From: DATLYH01 sp035575035
GTDB lineage: Bacteria; Planctomycetota; Planctomycetia; Gemmatales; Gemmataceae
Reading direction: 5' to 3'
Assembly (NCBI GenBank): GCA_035575035.1
Contig: DATLYH010000148.1
Location: forward strand, 1 to 33,061
Length of the DNA stretch: 33,061 nucleotides
A program made the translations under genes and the position numbers. Numbering within the stretch: position 1 is the stretch's first letter; each line of letters starts with the position of its first letter. The notes beneath the pieces are model-generated. The model worked only from the letters and a program-made list of their open reading frames with translations. It was not told the DNA's origin and did no database searches. Positions 17,749 to 26,047 of the stretch are shown here, one piece after another.

Positions 17749-19662
17749 TCACCGATTCTCATACTTCATCAAGATCTCCTGCCGCGGCACGCCGGCGATC
17801 GCCTCGAAGCCGCCGCCGATGATCATGTCGGCCAGTTGGACGGCGTCGCGGAAGTAGCGGTCGCTCGGCCGTTGCCCCGTCAGCTTGCGGCGCAGGTCCT
17901 GACACAGGATGTCGGCCGCCGCCTTGGCCGCCTCGTCCTTTTGTCGGTTGCCCCACAGCGCCGTCACCAGGATGGTCACGGTGTCTTGCACCCGCTGCGA
18001 CAACTCCGCCATCCGGCACTGCCGGTCGGCCAGCCTCAACTGATGCTTCCGCATCGCCCCGCTCAATTCAGCCGGTGCCTTGCTGAACTGCTCCTGGGCA
18101 AAGCCCACATGGTCGGCCAGGCGCGGGTCCATGCCGGGCACACGCTGACGGTCACGGCCTGCCAGCTTCAACCCCGTCCACCAGCGCATGTAGGCGGCCA
18201 GTTCGTGCCGCAGCTTCCAGGCGTGGGCCGGATTGAGCGGGTTGAACGCCGTCAACTGCTCGCGCTGTAGCGCCTTGCCGATCGGTTCGAAGAACTGCCT
18301 GCCGTGCTCCTTGACCAGCGACTTGAAGAATGCCAGGCCCAGGATCTCTCCCTCTCCTTCATAGATGCACGGGGCCAGGAAGTCGTAGACATTGTCGCCG
18401 AACAGATGTCCCTTGAGGAATGACCGGCCGCCGTGCGTCTTCATGAACAGCTCGATGGCCGCCTCTTTCTGCGCCTCACTGCCGAAGATCTTGGCGACGA
18501 TGCATTCCAGCTCGCCGCGATAGCCGTGGTCAATCAGCCAGGCGCCCCACGCTACCAGGGCGTCGGCCCCGGCGATCAGGGCGGCCAGCCGGGCGATACG
18601 CCGCTTGACCAACTCGCGGGTAGCGATCGGTTGGCCGTAGGTCCGGCGGAACTCGGCCCAGGGGAGCATGTTGGCCAGCATCACCCGCATACTGCCGGCC
18701 GCGGTCGCGCACAGCGCCAGCCGGCCCAGGTTCAGTCCGTGATAGGCAATGGTCAGGCCGTCGCCCTGCTTCGGCCGGAGCAGGTTGGCCTTGGGCACCC
18801 GGAAGCGGTTAAAGCGCAGGCCGTTATTGTAGGCGTGCCGCAACGCGTACAGGCCGTAGGGGACGATCTGGAAGTGCTCGTTCTCCTCCGGCGGCAGCTC
18901 GGCGATCAGCACGGCCGGCTTCCCTTCGAGCCTCACCACCAGGCCAATGGTCCGGCCGGGGATGGCATTGGTGATGAACAGCTTCTCGCCGGTCACCTCG
19001 AAGTCGTCGCCGACCGGCACCGCAGTGGTGCGCAAGGCGGTCAGATCGCTGCCAGCGCACGGCTCGGTCAGGGCGAAGCCGGAGAGGGCCTGGCCGCTCG
19101 CCAGTCGGGGCAGGAGGCGCTCCTTCTGCTCGGGGGTGCCGAAGGTCCGCACCGGATCGACGGCGCCGATGCAGCCGTGGACCGACGCCAGGCCGGCGAC
19201 CATGGCATCGAGGGTGGCCATCCGCGTCAGGAAGGGAGCGAAGCGCGCGAACGGGGCGCCCTGGCCGCCGTAGCGTGGGTCGATCAGCAGGCCCCAGTAG
19301 CCGGCCTCGCCCAGCTCGCGGAGCAACTCGGGGTGGACCTTGCCGTGCTCATCGTAGAGGGTGCCGGCCTCGCGACGGCGGCGCACCACCTCCAGCGACC
19401 GCTCCATGGCGGCGTCGCAGGGGGCGGTGGCGGGCAGGGGCGGCGGCACGAACAGGTCAAGCGGCACCCGGCCCTCCCAGACGGCCTTGTGCACGGGACT
19501 GTTGACGGTCTGGTACTGCGGCGCGAACAGGGCTTCGACCTGTTCATCGGCGCGGTCCATGGCCCCCAGGCGGCGGGCCTCATCCTCGGTCTTGCCCCCC
19601 AGCCGCAGGGCCGCCTCGGCAAAACTCGGGCGGTCGCGATCCGTGTCGGTCGAGCTGCTCAT
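17749..19662 (-). CDS. Acyl-CoA dehydrogenase family protein (large form)
   Basis: A 637-residue flavoprotein, longer than the usual 380-residue acyl-CoA dehydrogenase because of an N-terminal extension and a roughly 180-residue C-terminal helical region, like the FadE/very-long-chain group. It catalyses the FAD-dependent alpha,beta-desaturation of acyl-CoA. Visible motifs are YGGQGAPFARFAPFLTRMA (131-149), SGFALTEPCAGSDL (194-207, the flavin-contacting segment), FEVTGEKLFITNA (221-233), RRTYGQPIATRELVKRRIA and IYEGEGEI, whose glutamate after the tyrosine is the likely catalytic base. The frame is open upstream to 19764, but the ATG at 19662 with GGAGG six bases before it is clearly the start. 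It is divergent from the PQQ-propeller gene across 279 bases. No thiolase or hydratase genes are in the window. Confidence 0.9.
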   Translation of the reverse strand: MSSSTDTDRDRPSFAEAALRLGGKTEDEARRLGAMDRADEQVEALFAPQYQTVNSPVHKAVWEGRVPLDLFVPPPLPATAPCDAAMERSLEVVRRRREAGTLYDEHGKVHPELLRELGEAGYWGLLIDPRYGGQGAPFARFAPFLTRMATLDAMVAGLASVHGCIGAVDPVRTFGTPEQKERLLPRLASGQALSGFALTEPCAGSDLTALRTTAVPVGDDFEVTGEKLFITNAIPGRTIGLVVRLEGKPAVLIAELPPEENEHFQIVPYGLYALRHAYNNGLRFNRFRVPKANLLRPKQGDGLTIAYHGLNLGRLALCATAAGSMRVMLANMLPWAEFRRTYGQPIATRELVKRRIARLAALIAGADALVAWGAWLIDHGYRGELECIVAKIFGSEAQKEAAIELFMKTHGGRSFLKGHLFGDNVYDFLAPCIYEGEGEILGLAFFKSLVKEHGRQFFEPIGKALQREQLTAFNPLNPAHAWKLRHELAAYMRWWTGLKLAGRDRQRVPGMDPRLADHVGFAQEQFSKAPAELSGAMRKHQLRLADRQCRMAELSQRVQDTVTILVTALWGNRQKDEAAKAAADILCQDLRRKLTGQRPSDRYFRDAVQLADMIIGGGFEAIAGVPRQEILMKYENR

Positions 19663-19700
19663 GCCAGCCTCCAGGAAAGGGTTAACGGGCCTCTCCGCCC

Positions 19701-19736
19701 ATTGTACCATTGCCGCGGCTCGAGCGTTTCGCTCGA
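19701..19736 (-). promoter_or_regulatory. Extended -10 promoter of the acyl-CoA dehydrogenase gene with operator-like palindrome
   Basis: On the minus strand TGGTACAAT is an extended -10 (TACAAT at 19701-19706). The perfect inverted repeat TCGAGCG-TTT-CGCTCGA (19720-19736, plus strand) covers the place where the -35 would lie, and no good -35 is present. A regulator bound there could block or aid RNA polymerase. The ATG is 38 bases downstream of the -10. Confidence 0.45.
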
Positions 19737-19894
19737 TCCAGGCCGACGGCGAGTAGTCTCTCATTTCCGGCGGGTCGTCCGCCAGCGTATTTCCTGCGAT
19801 TTCTCTTCAGCGCTGATCGATCTCCCGTTACAAAACTGTTACCGCCGCGGCCTTCCGCTCCGGTGTAGACTGAGGAAAGAGAGAGACCGATGTC

Positions 19895-19917
19895 CCCCAA
19901 CCCGCGCCCGGTTGGGG
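19895..19917 (+). other. Leader hairpin before the PQQ-propeller gene
   Basis: CCCCAACC (19895-19902) pairs with GGTTGGGG (19910-19917) around a 7-base loop, ending 12 bases before the AGGAGGTG ribosome site of the gene at 19942. It could influence translation. No riboswitch family is recognised. Confidence 0.4.
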
Positions 19918-19941
19918 CCTGCTTTCCCCAGGAGGTGTCCC

Positions 19942-21405
19942 GTGAAGCGCGTCTTTCTACCCCTCACGGTCGTCGCCCTCGCTTCCGCTTACCTGGCCTT
20001 CTCCCCTGCCCTGGCCCACGGCCAAAATCCGCCCCCGCAGCAGGCCCCATCCCCATTGCCGCAGCAGGTCCGGCGGCCGGGACCGCCGCCCGAGGTCAGC
20101 GCCCCGGTCCCGTTCCGCAGCCCGGACGGCAAAATCACCGGCTGGAAAGTGGTCCTCCCCGGCGGCCGGCCGCTGGCCACCCCTGCCGTCGTGGACGGCA
20201 AGGTCTTCATCGGCGGCGGCTTCGGCAGCCATGAGTTCTACGCCTTCGACGCCGCCACCGGCAAGAAACTCTGGCAACACCAGACCGGCGACGATGGCCC
20301 GACGGCAGCCGTGGTGCAAGACGGCTGCGTGGCGTTCAACACCGAAAGCTGCGAGCTGGAGGTGCTGACGGTTGACGGCCGGCCGCTGTGGAAAAAGTGG
20401 CTGGGCGACCCGCTGATGAGCATGCCCGCCATCGACCGCGGCCGGGTCTACATGGCCTTCCCCAACAGCCGCGGCGATCGCCAGCATTACCTTGCCTGCT
20501 TCGAGCTGAAGACCGGCAAGGAGATCTGGCGCAAGCCGATCGCCGGCGAGATCATCACCGCCCCGGTCATTGAAAACGAGATGGTCTATCTGGCGACCCT
20601 GGAGGGAAGCCTCTACTGCTTCCAACAGAACGACGGCACGCTGGTCTGGAAGGAGCAGAAGAACGCCACGTCGTCGCCCGTGGTCTGGAACGGCTACTGC
20701 TACTTCAGCCGGCGCGAGGAAGTCACCGCGAAGAAGGGCGGCAAGGACATCAAGCAGCAGACGGAGCGGATCACCGGCCGCGGCGTTGGTCCGCGGGAAC
20801 CGATCAAGGATCTGCCGGCCACGATCCGCGCCGCCGACTACCTCGACTACAGCAAGCGGATGGCGTCGCCCAACGAGAAGCTCAATCAAACCTACGACAA
20901 CAGTGTCGGCTTCGCCCAGGGGAAAGGGGATGCCAAAATCGAGCAGGCAATCACCAACCTGGGCCAGGCCAGCGTGGCGGGCATCTGGGCCTACCAGGGC
21001 TCCAAGCCGTTCCTTTCCGGAGGCCGGCTCTACAGCTGCATGGGCGATACCCTCAAGTGCGTTGATCCCCGGACAGAGCAAGTCATCTGGCGCAAGGCCC
21101 TCGGCCGGAAAGAGCCCAACGCCGAGTTGCTCGACAGCGTGTTGACGCCGCCGGCATTGGTCAACAACAAGGTCTTCGTGGGGACAATCGACGGCGAGGT
21201 CTACTGTCTGTCGGCCGGGACCGGCGAGGTGCTCTGGAGCGTCCGCCTCGGGGAGCCGATTGTGTTCCAGCCGGCGGTGGCCCGGGGGCGCGTCTATGTT
21301 TCGACCAGTAAGGGGAGCCTGTTCTGCCTGGAGACGGGCGACCCCAAGGACGACGGCTGGCTGATGTGGGGCGCCACCGCCGGCCACAACGGCTTGACGA
21401 AGTGA
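19942..21405 (+). CDS. Secreted PQQ-type beta-propeller repeat protein
   Basis: A 487-residue exported protein starting at GTG, chosen because AGGAGGTG lies four bases upstream and a signal peptide (FLPLTVVALASAYLAFSPALA) begins at once. After a Q/P-rich linker, PQQ-like blades follow: FYAFDAATGKKLWQH, YLACFELKTGKEIWRK, LYCFQQNDGTLVWKE, LKCVDPRTEQVIWRK, VYCLSAGTGEVLWSV and LFCLETGDPKDDGW. A charged insertion of about 80 residues, with KKGGKDIKQQTERITGRGVG, sits between the third and fourth clear blades. Propellers of this kind are usually interaction or scaffold modules; no dehydrogenase active site is seen. A long open frame upstream to 18433 is antisense to the acyl-CoA dehydrogenase and is not part of the gene. 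It differs in sequence from the other propeller protein at 10578-12062. Confidence 0.89.
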   Translation: MKRVFLPLTVVALASAYLAFSPALAHGQNPPPQQAPSPLPQQVRRPGPPPEVSAPVPFRSPDGKITGWKVVLPGGRPLATPAVVDGKVFIGGGFGSHEFYAFDAATGKKLWQHQTGDDGPTAAVVQDGCVAFNTESCELEVLTVDGRPLWKKWLGDPLMSMPAIDRGRVYMAFPNSRGDRQHYLACFELKTGKEIWRKPIAGEIITAPVIENEMVYLATLEGSLYCFQQNDGTLVWKEQKNATSSPVVWNGYCYFSRREEVTAKKGGKDIKQQTERITGRGVGPREPIKDLPATIRAADYLDYSKRMASPNEKLNQTYDNSVGFAQGKGDAKIEQAITNLGQASVAGIWAYQGSKPFLSGGRLYSCMGDTLKCVDPRTEQVIWRKALGRKEPNAELLDSVLTPPALVNNKVFVGTIDGEVYCLSAGTGEVLWSVRLGEPIVFQPAVARGRVYVSTSKGSLFCLETGDPKDDGWLMWGATAGHNGLTK

Positions 21406-21430
21406 GGGTTGTCCTCGTTGCGCCGCGCCG

Positions 21431-22543
21431 CTAACCGTTCGCCATGAACTCGCGGACCGTGGTGCTGCGGTGTTCCTCCGCGGCGGCCCGGACCGCCTCG
21501 CACAGGGCGATGGTTTCCAGGTTGTCGCGGCCGCTGATCTCCGGTTCCTTTCCCTCTTCCAGGGCGCAGAGCAATTGGGCCATGGTGCCGACGAAGGCGT
21601 CGGGGAACCAGACCTCCGGCCAGCGCGGTTCCAGCCAGTAGCCGGGCTGATGCCGGGTGCTGAAGCGGAGCGTACTCGGCGTCCGGGCCGGGTAGCTCGG
21701 CCAGCCAATGGTGCCATGCGCCAGGCCGTCGGTCCCCTCAACCCGCCAGCGGATGTAGATTTCTCCCTCGGCCCCCTCCCGGGCCGGTCCGGTCCAGACA
21801 TCATCCCACGCCGCCGCCCGGCAGCCGTTGTCATACTCCAGGATGTAAAGGTTGATACCGTCGCGGTGCGGAAAGCGCGTCCGCGGGTCGGGCCGGGTGC
21901 TGGCCAGGACCCGGTCGGGCGTGCCGAACCAGTAGCGGAAGGTGTCCAGGTGATGGATGCTCATCACAAAGGTTGAGAGCGAGGGGAGGGTTTGGGCCCA
22001 CGGCATCCAGTGAGGGATGGCCCGCATCTCGATGGTGCCGAGGACCGGCTCGCCCAGCCAGCCGCGCCGCAACACGTCCTTCAGTGCCCGCACCGACTGG
22101 TCGTAGCGCATGTTCTGATTGACAGCCAGGACGATGCCCGCGCGGGCGCAGAGATCCACGCACTCCTTAGCCTCGCGGTAGCTCAGGGCCAGCGGCTTCT
22201 GGGCCAGGATGCCGCGGATGTGGCCGCCGTGCTGCGCCGCCTCGCGGAGGATGGCCGGCTGCACATCGGGCGGCACAGCGATGTCGAGTACCTCGATGGC
22301 GGGGTCGGCGAGCAGGTCGGCATAGGTTTGGTGGACGCGGGGGATGCCGTGCCGCTCGGCGCAGGCGCGGGCCCGGGCCGGATCGCGCGAGGCAATGGCG
22401 ACTGGATTGAAGCCGGCCTGACGGTAGGCGACCAAATGGCAGTCGCGCATGATGAAACCGGCGCCGGCGCAGCCGATGCGGAAGTCCTTGCGCCGCGGCA
22501 GCCGCGGCAGGTAGTCGAGGGTGAGGTCCAGGGAAGCAGACAT
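21431..22543 (-). CDS. Cytoplasmic Gfo/Idh/MocA family oxidoreductase
   Basis: A 370-residue NAD(P)-dependent oxidoreductase without a signal peptide, in contrast to the Tat-type paralogue at 15805-17151. The Rossmann motif is IGCAGAGFIM (23-32), the region PPDVQPAILREAAQHGGHI leads to LAQKPLAL, where the usual E-K-P is Q115-K116-P117, and the second domain has MSIHHLDTFRYWFG with the likely catalytic histidine/aspartate. The C-terminal ALEEGKEPEISGRDNLETIA is typical of the family. The ATG at 22543 has GAGG seven bases upstream. It converges on the propeller gene with 25 bases between stops. The substrate is unknown; sugars and inositols are usual. Confidence 0.9.
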   Translation of the reverse strand: MSASLDLTLDYLPRLPRRKDFRIGCAGAGFIMRDCHLVAYRQAGFNPVAIASRDPARARACAERHGIPRVHQTYADLLADPAIEVLDIAVPPDVQPAILREAAQHGGHIRGILAQKPLALSYREAKECVDLCARAGIVLAVNQNMRYDQSVRALKDVLRRGWLGEPVLGTIEMRAIPHWMPWAQTLPSLSTFVMSIHHLDTFRYWFGTPDRVLASTRPDPRTRFPHRDGINLYILEYDNGCRAAAWDDVWTGPAREGAEGEIYIRWRVEGTDGLAHGTIGWPSYPARTPSTLRFSTRHQPGYWLEPRWPEVWFPDAFVGTMAQLLCALEEGKEPEISGRDNLETIALCEAVRAAAEEHRSTTVREFMANG

Positions 22544-22552
22544 GACAAGGCC

Positions 22553-22720
22553 TCAGCGTCGGGGATCGAGGACGAGCTTGAAGCCGGGGAGCAGCTTGGT
22601 CGTGTAGGTCTCGCCGAAACCGACCATGAGGACGCGCTGCCGCGCCTGGCCGCGCCGACGGTAGACCCGCATCGTCGGCCGGTCGGCGGACTCCCGGGTG
22701 TCAAGCAGCCAGTACTGCCG
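22553..22720 (-). pseudogene. Remnant of a Uma2-family endonuclease gene (C-terminal fragment)
   Basis: The reading frame gives YWLLDTRESADRPTMRVYRR, then RVLMVGFGETYTTKLLPGF and KLVLDPRR with a stop at 22553-22555. This fits the C-terminal end of Uma2 (DUF820) PD-(D/E)XK-like proteins (EYWIVD..., VYR..., S.LLPGF.L.L). The preceding part of the family is missing, because the end of ispH lies immediately upstream. It is therefore probably a decayed relic about 55 codons long. Similarity is by eye and short, so the call is moderate. Confidence 0.5.
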
Positions 22721-22730
22721 CGAGGCGGCG

Positions 22731-23663
22731 CTACCGGGCCAGTACGCGCAGCTCGCGCGGCAGCGGGAAGCTGACGTGTTCCTCACGGATGGTCCGACTC
22801 TCCACGGTGGCCCCGTAGCGGGCCCGGAGATAAGCCACGCACTCCTCGACCACTTCCTCCGGAGCGCTGGCCCCGGCGGTGATCAGCAACGTCTCGTCGC
22901 CACGGAACCAGTCGTCGCCGATTTCGCGGACGGTGTCGATCAGATAAGCGGGTTTGCCGTGGCTGCGGGCGATCTCGGCCAGGCGGTTGCTGTTGGAACT
23001 GTTTTGACTGCCGAGCACCAGCACGACATCGGCTTCGGGCACCAACTCCTTGACCGCCTCCTGCCGGTTCTGCGTGGCGTAACAGATGTCATCCCGTGAC
23101 GGGCCGACGATGTGCGGGTAGCGCCGCTTCAGGGCCTCGATGATGACGTTGGCATCATCCACGCTCAGGGTCGTCTGGGTCAGGTAAGCGACGCGGGCGT
23201 CGGGCGGCAGGTCAAGGCGGGCCACGTCGTCGAGGTCCTGCACCAGGCGGATGTTGGCCGGCGCCTCGCCCATGGTGCCGAGCACCTCGTCGTGCCCCTC
23301 GTGACCGATGAGCAGGATGGTGTACCCTTCCTGGGCGAAGCGGACGGCCTCGAGGTGGACCTTGGTGACCAGGGGGCAGGTGGCATCGATGGCGCGGAGG
23401 CGGCGGTGGGCCGCGGCCTGGCGGACGGCCGGTGACACCCCATGAGCGCTGTACAGCACCGTCGAGCCGGCGGGGATCTCGTCAATGCTGTCCACGAAGA
23501 TGACGCCTCGCCGGCGGAAGCGCTCGACGACCGGCCGATTGTGAACGATCTCGTGGTAAACGTACAGGGGGGTGCCGTATAGCTCCAGCGCCCGCTCCAG
23601 GCTCTCGATCGCCATGTTAACGCCGGCGCAGAAGCCGCGCGGGTTGGCGAGAATGATCTTCAC
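22731..23663 (-). CDS. ispH: 4-hydroxy-3-methylbut-2-enyl diphosphate reductase IspH
   Basis: A 310-residue iron-sulfur enzyme of the last step of the MEP isoprenoid pathway, reducing HMBPP to IPP and DMAPP. The [4Fe-4S] cysteines are C12 (GFCAGV), C96 (ATCPLV) and C194 (DICYAT). The substrate residues H41 (HEIVHNRPV), H74 (SAHGV), H124 and E126 (GHEGHDEVLG), the SQNSSNSNRL loop and TAGASAPE are all present. The GTG at 23663 is chosen: a TTG at 23681 is in frame but overlaps the ribosome site GAGGAGG, and GTG gives the canonical VKIILANPRGFCAG start. It is preceded by a promoter-like pair at 23693-23721. The neighbouring UbiA-like enzyme is elsewhere in the window, so there is no isoprenoid cluster. 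Confidence 0.97.
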   Translation of the reverse strand: MKIILANPRGFCAGVNMAIESLERALELYGTPLYVYHEIVHNRPVVERFRRRGVIFVDSIDEIPAGSTVLYSAHGVSPAVRQAAAHRRLRAIDATCPLVTKVHLEAVRFAQEGYTILLIGHEGHDEVLGTMGEAPANIRLVQDLDDVARLDLPPDARVAYLTQTTLSVDDANVIIEALKRRYPHIVGPSRDDICYATQNRQEAVKELVPEADVVLVLGSQNSSNSNRLAEIARSHGKPAYLIDTVREIGDDWFRGDETLLITAGASAPEEVVEECVAYLRARYGATVESRTIREEHVSFPLPRELRVLAR

Positions 23664-23692
23664 GAAGCTTTTCCTCCTCAAGCGACGAGCTT

Positions 23693-23721
23693 ATCCTACC
23701 GCGGCTGCCGCCCCCTGCCAA
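23693..23721 (-). promoter_or_regulatory. Predicted sigma70-type promoter of ispH
   Basis: On the minus strand: -35 TTGGCA (23716-23721), 17-base spacer, -10 TAGGAT (23693-23698), with the ribosome site and GTG start of ispH about 30 bases downstream. The rest of the 281-base gap up to the mutase stop shows no gene. Confidence 0.48.
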
Positions 23722-23902
23722 GCGCGGCCCGAAAACGCCGCCGTCATCCGCGGTCCCTCGGAAAGGGAGAACGGGTGGCGGCGCGACTCCGGCAAGCTGA
23801 CGGCGTTGGGGAAAGGTGGGCGAGCGGGACGGGAAGCGGGCTGTCTGGACCAAAGGGCCGGTCCGCCGAGACCGCGGCCAATCCTCCCGGTTGCCGAGTA
23901 TC

Positions 23903-23945
23903 GGAAGCGGTCCCTTCCCGGTGCCCGGCGGCGTAAGCCGCTTCC
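23903..23945 (-). terminator. Hairpin at the 3' end of the sugar-phosphate mutase gene
   Basis: GGAAGCGG (23903-23910) pairs with CCGCTTCC (23938-23945). The stem touches the TAG stop of the mutase gene, and the 27-base loop is itself GC-rich. There is no T-tract, so termination is uncertain. Confidence 0.35.
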
Positions 23946-25987
23946 TACCCGCCGGGTCGGAGGCCGACCTCAGCCGGGGTCATGCCGATCCGGCCCAGTG
24001 CCTGGCGCCAGAAGTCGTCGGCCAGGCGGCGGACCAACTCGTCCGCCTCGCGGCAGCTGCGCTGCCATTCGTCCCGGGACATCGACGGGGAATAAGGAGG
24101 CGTGCCGACTTCGATGTAGCTCTTGGCCTTCGGCTCGGTGCCGCTGGGCCGCAGGACGACCTTGGCCCGGTCGCCGAGGCGGAAGATCAGGAAGTTGCGG
24201 GCGGCAAAATCGGTTGCCCCCTTGATCGGTCCCATCCGGCCACGCTCATCGCGCAGGTCCTCGAACGAGGTGACCGGCAGGCCGGCGATCTCGGCCGGCG
24301 GCGCCGCCCGCAAGGCGTCGAGCATCCGGGCCATGTTCCGCTTCCCCTCGATACCGGGCATGACCACCGGCACCCCCTCGTTGCGGAAGTAGCCGAACTG
24401 CCGGGCCAGCATGTCCAGATAATCGAGGACAGTCAGCCCCTTGCGCTTCTGGTCAAGGGCCAACTCCGCCAGCAACACGGCCGCGCTGGCCGCGTCCTTG
24501 TCGCGGATGTGCGGCGTCACCAGAATGCCGTGGCTCTCCTCGGTGGCGATGATGAAGTCTTCCGGAGTGCCGCGCACGTCCTCGTAGGCGCCGGTCTGCT
24601 CCAGCTGCCAGAGCACATCGGCATGGTACTTGAAACCGACCAGCAGGTTGTTGACCACCTGGGCCTTGAAGTGCCAGGCGATGCGCGTGATCTGGGTGGT
24701 GGTGACCTCGGTGGTGATGACGATCGGCGACGACGGCAGCCGGCCCTGCTGCGACAACTTGTACAACTTGAAGTGGGTTAACAGGGCCGCAATCTCATTG
24801 CCGTTCAGGAAGCGCCAGCTGCCCCCCCTCACCCCACCCTCTCCCCCCGTGGGGGGAGAGGGAGACAAAAAAGCTCCCCTCTCTCCCCCGAGGGGGAGAG
24901 AGGTGGGGGTGAGGGGGGGAGCCGGGATCATCCCGCCGAGCCGGTCGGCGTCCGGGTCGGTGGCCAGCACCAGGTCGGCGTTGTGGGCGGCCGCGACCTG
25001 GGCGGCGCGGTCCATCGAGACCGGCACCTCGGGGTTGGGCGTCTGGGTGACGTTGGGGAACTGGCCGTCGGGCGTCATCTGCTCCTCGACGGGGATGACG
25101 CGGAAGCCGACCGCTTGCAGCGCTTCCAGCGCCGTCATGCCGCCGACGCCGTGCAGCGGCGTGAAGACGATCTTGATCTCGTGCGCTTTGGGCGGCGGGA
25201 TGAGGCTTTGCTTGCGGCACAGGTCGATGTAGGCCTGGTGGACTGACTCCTCGAGCCAGTGGACCCGGCCGCTGCGCACCGCGTCATGCCAGGGGAGGGC
25301 GCGGATGGTGCGGACCTGGTCCACCAGGTCGGCCATGATCTGATCGTCGGGGGGAACCGGCTGGGCGCCGCGCTCGTCGTAGAACTTGCCGCCGTTGTCG
25401 TCAGGCGGATTGTGCGACGCCGAGATGTTCAGCCCGCCGTGGGCCCCCAGCTGGCGGATGGCGAACGACAATTCCGGCGTGGCGAGGTAGCGCTTGCTGT
25501 CGGGCGGCAGAGTCCAGGCATGGATGCCGTTGGCCGCGTAGACGCTGACGGCATAGTGGGCGAAGTCCCGCGACGACAGGCCGAGGACCGGGTTGGGCAG
25601 GTCGGGGTTGTAGTTCTTGCGCTGATCGAGGAAACGGCGGACATCATAGGCGACGACCACGCGGAGCGGCTCGACGCCGGGGAAGCGCTCGCGGAGGTAT
25701 TCGCAGTGTCCCTGGACGGAAGCGCCCAGGGTCCAGAGGTTCATGCGGTTGGGGCCGATACCGACCGGCCCGCGCCGGCCGCCGGTGCCGAAGGGGAGGA
25801 TCTGGTAGAAGCGGTCGAGCAGGCCGGGCCACTGCCCGGTCTGGATGAGCCATTCGAGTTGCGGCCGGTAGGCGGCGAACTCCGGCTCGGTCAGCCACTG
25901 CCGCAGGTACCGGAGAGCCTGTTCCTTGAGAGAGGAGTCTGCCTCAACGGTGCGGAAGCCGTCCGCAACCTGGGCCAGCAAGTCCAT
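23945..25987 (-). CDS. Phosphoglucomutase/phosphomannomutase family protein with in-frame repeat insertion
   Basis: A 680-residue alpha-D-phosphohexomutase, interconverting hexose 1- and 6-phosphates. The phosphoserine loop SASHNPPDDNGGKFYDERG has Ser191, the magnesium loop is TDPDADRLGG (Asp344, 346, 348), the sugar loop is ATEESHG and the phosphate-binding loop is LRPSGTEPKAK, so all four active-site elements are intact. Directly after the magnesium loop about 35 residues (roughly 355-390) are low complexity (PAPPLTPTSLPLGGERGAFL and following) and come from a palindromic DNA repeat; the normal sequence resumes at WRFLNGNEI. The ATG at 25987 with TGAGG is chosen over a GTG four codons upstream that overlaps this site. 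A promoter-like pair lies at 26048-26076. Glucose versus mannose preference cannot be judged by eye. Confidence 0.94.
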   Translation of the reverse strand: MDLLAQVADGFRTVEADSSLKEQALRYLRQWLTEPEFAAYRPQLEWLIQTGQWPGLLDRFYQILPFGTGGRRGPVGIGPNRMNLWTLGASVQGHCEYLRERFPGVEPLRVVVAYDVRRFLDQRKNYNPDLPNPVLGLSSRDFAHYAVSVYAANGIHAWTLPPDSKRYLATPELSFAIRQLGAHGGLNISASHNPPDDNGGKFYDERGAQPVPPDDQIMADLVDQVRTIRALPWHDAVRSGRVHWLEESVHQAYIDLCRKQSLIPPPKAHEIKIVFTPLHGVGGMTALEALQAVGFRVIPVEEQMTPDGQFPNVTQTPNPEVPVSMDRAAQVAAAHNADLVLATDPDADRLGGMIPAPPLTPTSLPLGGERGAFLSPSPPTGGEGGVRGGSWRFLNGNEIAALLTHFKLYKLSQQGRLPSSPIVITTEVTTTQITRIAWHFKAQVVNNLLVGFKYHADVLWQLEQTGAYEDVRGTPEDFIIATEESHGILVTPHIRDKDAASAAVLLAELALDQKRKGLTVLDYLDMLARQFGYFRNEGVPVVMPGIEGKRNMARMLDALRAAPPAEIAGLPVTSFEDLRDERGRMGPIKGATDFAARNFLIFRLGDRAKVVLRPSGTEPKAKSYIEVGTPPYSPSMSRDEWQRSCREADELVRRLADDFWRQALGRIGMTPAEVGLRPGG
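24821..24924. repeat. Palindromic repeat inside the sugar-phosphate mutase coding sequence
   Basis: The outer arms GCCCCCCCTCACCCCACCCT (24821-) and GGTGGGGGTGAGGGGGGGAGC (ending near 24923) are inverted repeats. Inside are two smaller hairpins, CTCCCCCCGTGGGGGGAG and CTCTCCCCCGAGGGGGAGAG. The element adds about 105 bases without breaking the frame. Its arms resemble the repeats at 6530-6563 and 14374-14567. Confidence 0.82.
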
Positions 25988-26047
25988 CGACAACCTCACA
26001 GCGCATCCGAAGCGGTTCGACTTCGTGGAATCATCCTTCGCGCTGTA

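Noticed and set aside
18433..19941. Long plus-strand open frame in front of the propeller protein
   Set aside because: It is antisense to the acyl-CoA dehydrogenase. A ribosome site plus signal peptide place the real start at 19942. High GC keeps such shadow frames open.
19957..21834. 625-codon minus-strand open frame
   Set aside because: It is antisense to the PQQ-propeller gene and overlaps the end of the oxidoreductase out of frame. It has low-complexity composition and no recognisable domain.
23664..23944. Possible small gene or RNA gene between ispH and the mutase gene
   Set aside because: No tRNA-like cloverleaf, no convincing ribosome site plus frame. Only a promoter and a terminal hairpin could be supported.
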